A stretch of DNA of 43,654 nucleotides from positions 1-43,654 of the forward strand of contig DANB01000038.1 in NCBI GenBank assembly GCA_002497245.1. The letters are read 5' to 3'. The notes under the pieces were generated by a model. That model had not been told where the DNA came from. It searched no databases and was given only the letters and a program-made list of their open reading frames with translations. Made by a program: the position numbers and the translations under genes. The stretch's first letter is position 1. Each line of letters starts with the position of its first letter. Shown one piece after another: positions 43,341-43,654 of the stretch. Source of the DNA: Euryarchaeota archaeon UBA439. Its GTDB lineage: Archaea; Thermoplasmatota; Poseidoniia; Poseidoniales; Thalassarchaeaceae.

Positions 43341-43654
43341 ATGACAATCCAAACAAGAAAGTTACAGGATATCGAAGTAAGAGACGTGAAATCAGATGCC
43401 TATTTGCCAACTGAGAGTGGTAACTTTAGAGTTTCAGTTACACCCGATGCTGATGGAATGGAACATGCTTTGTTGTATGTCGATGGCTTCGAAGAAGCTG
43501 AGAACCCTCTCATACGTATTCATTCTGAATGTCTAACAGGAGATGCTTTTGGATCAATGAAATGTGATTGTGGCCCACAACTCAAAAAATCAATGAAATT
43601 AATTCAAGAAGAAGGTGCCGGAGCAATTGTTTACTTGAGACAAGAAGGAAGAGG
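43341..43654 (+). CDS. ribA: GTP cyclohydrolase II, N-terminal part (runs off the window)
   Basis: Only the first 104 codons are present. The zinc-site signature 'RIHSECLTGDAFGSMKCDCG' places Cys64, Cys75 and Cys77 exactly as in bacterial RibA (C54, C65, C67 in E. coli), followed by 'AIVYLRQEGRG'. The enzyme opens GTP to the first riboflavin intermediate. Many archaea use the unrelated GTP cyclohydrolase III instead. A RibB-like domain does not precede it, and whether one follows cannot be seen. ATG at 43341 lies 96 bases from the divergent photolyase start. Confidence 0.93.
   Translation, partial: MTIQTRKLQDIEVRDVKSDAYLPTESGNFRVSVTPDADGMEHALLYVDGFEEAENPLIRIHSECLTGDAFGSMKCDCGPQLKKSMKLIQEEGAGAIVYLRQEGR

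Noticed and set aside
1..43654. tRNA, rRNA, riboswitch or insertion sequence
   Set aside because: The gaps between genes were read on both strands; none showed a cloverleaf with a T-loop, an rRNA core sequence, terminal inverted repeats or a transposase frame.

Overview
This 43.7 kb window reads as chromosomal DNA of a planktonic Marine Group II euryarchaeon (Candidatus Poseidoniales). The assignment is an inference from gene content. Archaeal markers are an L1-P0-P1 ribosomal operon with Spt5 and SecE, FtsZ, archaeal-type Pth2, the small subunit of DNA primase, AK6-type adenylate kinase, archaeal YchF and a RaSEA-like archaeosine enzyme. These sit with genes more typical of bacteria: GTP cyclohydrolase II, a cold-shock protein, an AddAB-like helicase-nuclease and a class II photolyase. 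The photolyase suggests a sunlit habitat. The DNA is AT-rich and very compact: no gap between genes exceeds about 210 bases. I see no rRNA, tRNA, CRISPR array, insertion sequence or prophage.

Layout. 1-1400: end of a DUF4430-like secreted protein, an ECF-type S component (possibly cobalamin uptake) and pth2. 1512-4152: an aquaporin-like membrane protein with degenerate NPA boxes, cysteine dioxygenase and a PLP aminotransferase. 4191-9542: a 1089-residue surface protein (RCC1 propeller, then about 16 Cys-rich repeats and a membrane anchor), threonine aldolase and a membrane-tethered thioredoxin-like protein. 9599-18126: an AddB-like/AddA-like pair overlapping by one base. 18165-22279: M20 peptidase, coiled-coil protein, hexapeptide-repeat membrane protein and RaSEA-like radical SAM enzyme. 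22368-24453: a small membrane protein coupled to a protein with the fold pattern of heme-copper oxidase subunit I but lacking most metal ligands. 24522-25805: YchF.

25965-30740 (minus strand): the classic archaeal cluster ftsZ-secE-spt5-rpl11-rpl1-rplP0-rpl12, with two departures from the norm. Spt5 carries an N-terminal degenerate Nudix-like domain. The L11 gene encodes only the C-terminal, rRNA-binding domain. 30829-32053: CDP-alcohol phosphatidyltransferase and AK6-like kinase. 32133-34653: Ca2+/H+ antiporter and a PriS that has lost its zinc knuckle and gained a C-terminal extension. 34654-35373: a leader with a perfect 11-bp hairpin ahead of an AN1-like zinc protein. 35366-38149: a 927-residue SF2 helicase. 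38263-43304: SAH/MTA deaminase-like amidohydrolase, cold-shock protein, Bcp peroxiredoxin, an SRPBCC-epimerase fusion and photolyase. The window ends inside ribA.

Most of the window is housekeeping. The best candidates for something undescribed are the Nudix-Spt5 fusion beside the L11 that lacks its N-terminal domain, the ligand-poor oxidase-like protein with its small partner, and the AddAB-like pair with Cys clusters in both subunits. All family calls were made by eye from motifs; no database search was run.
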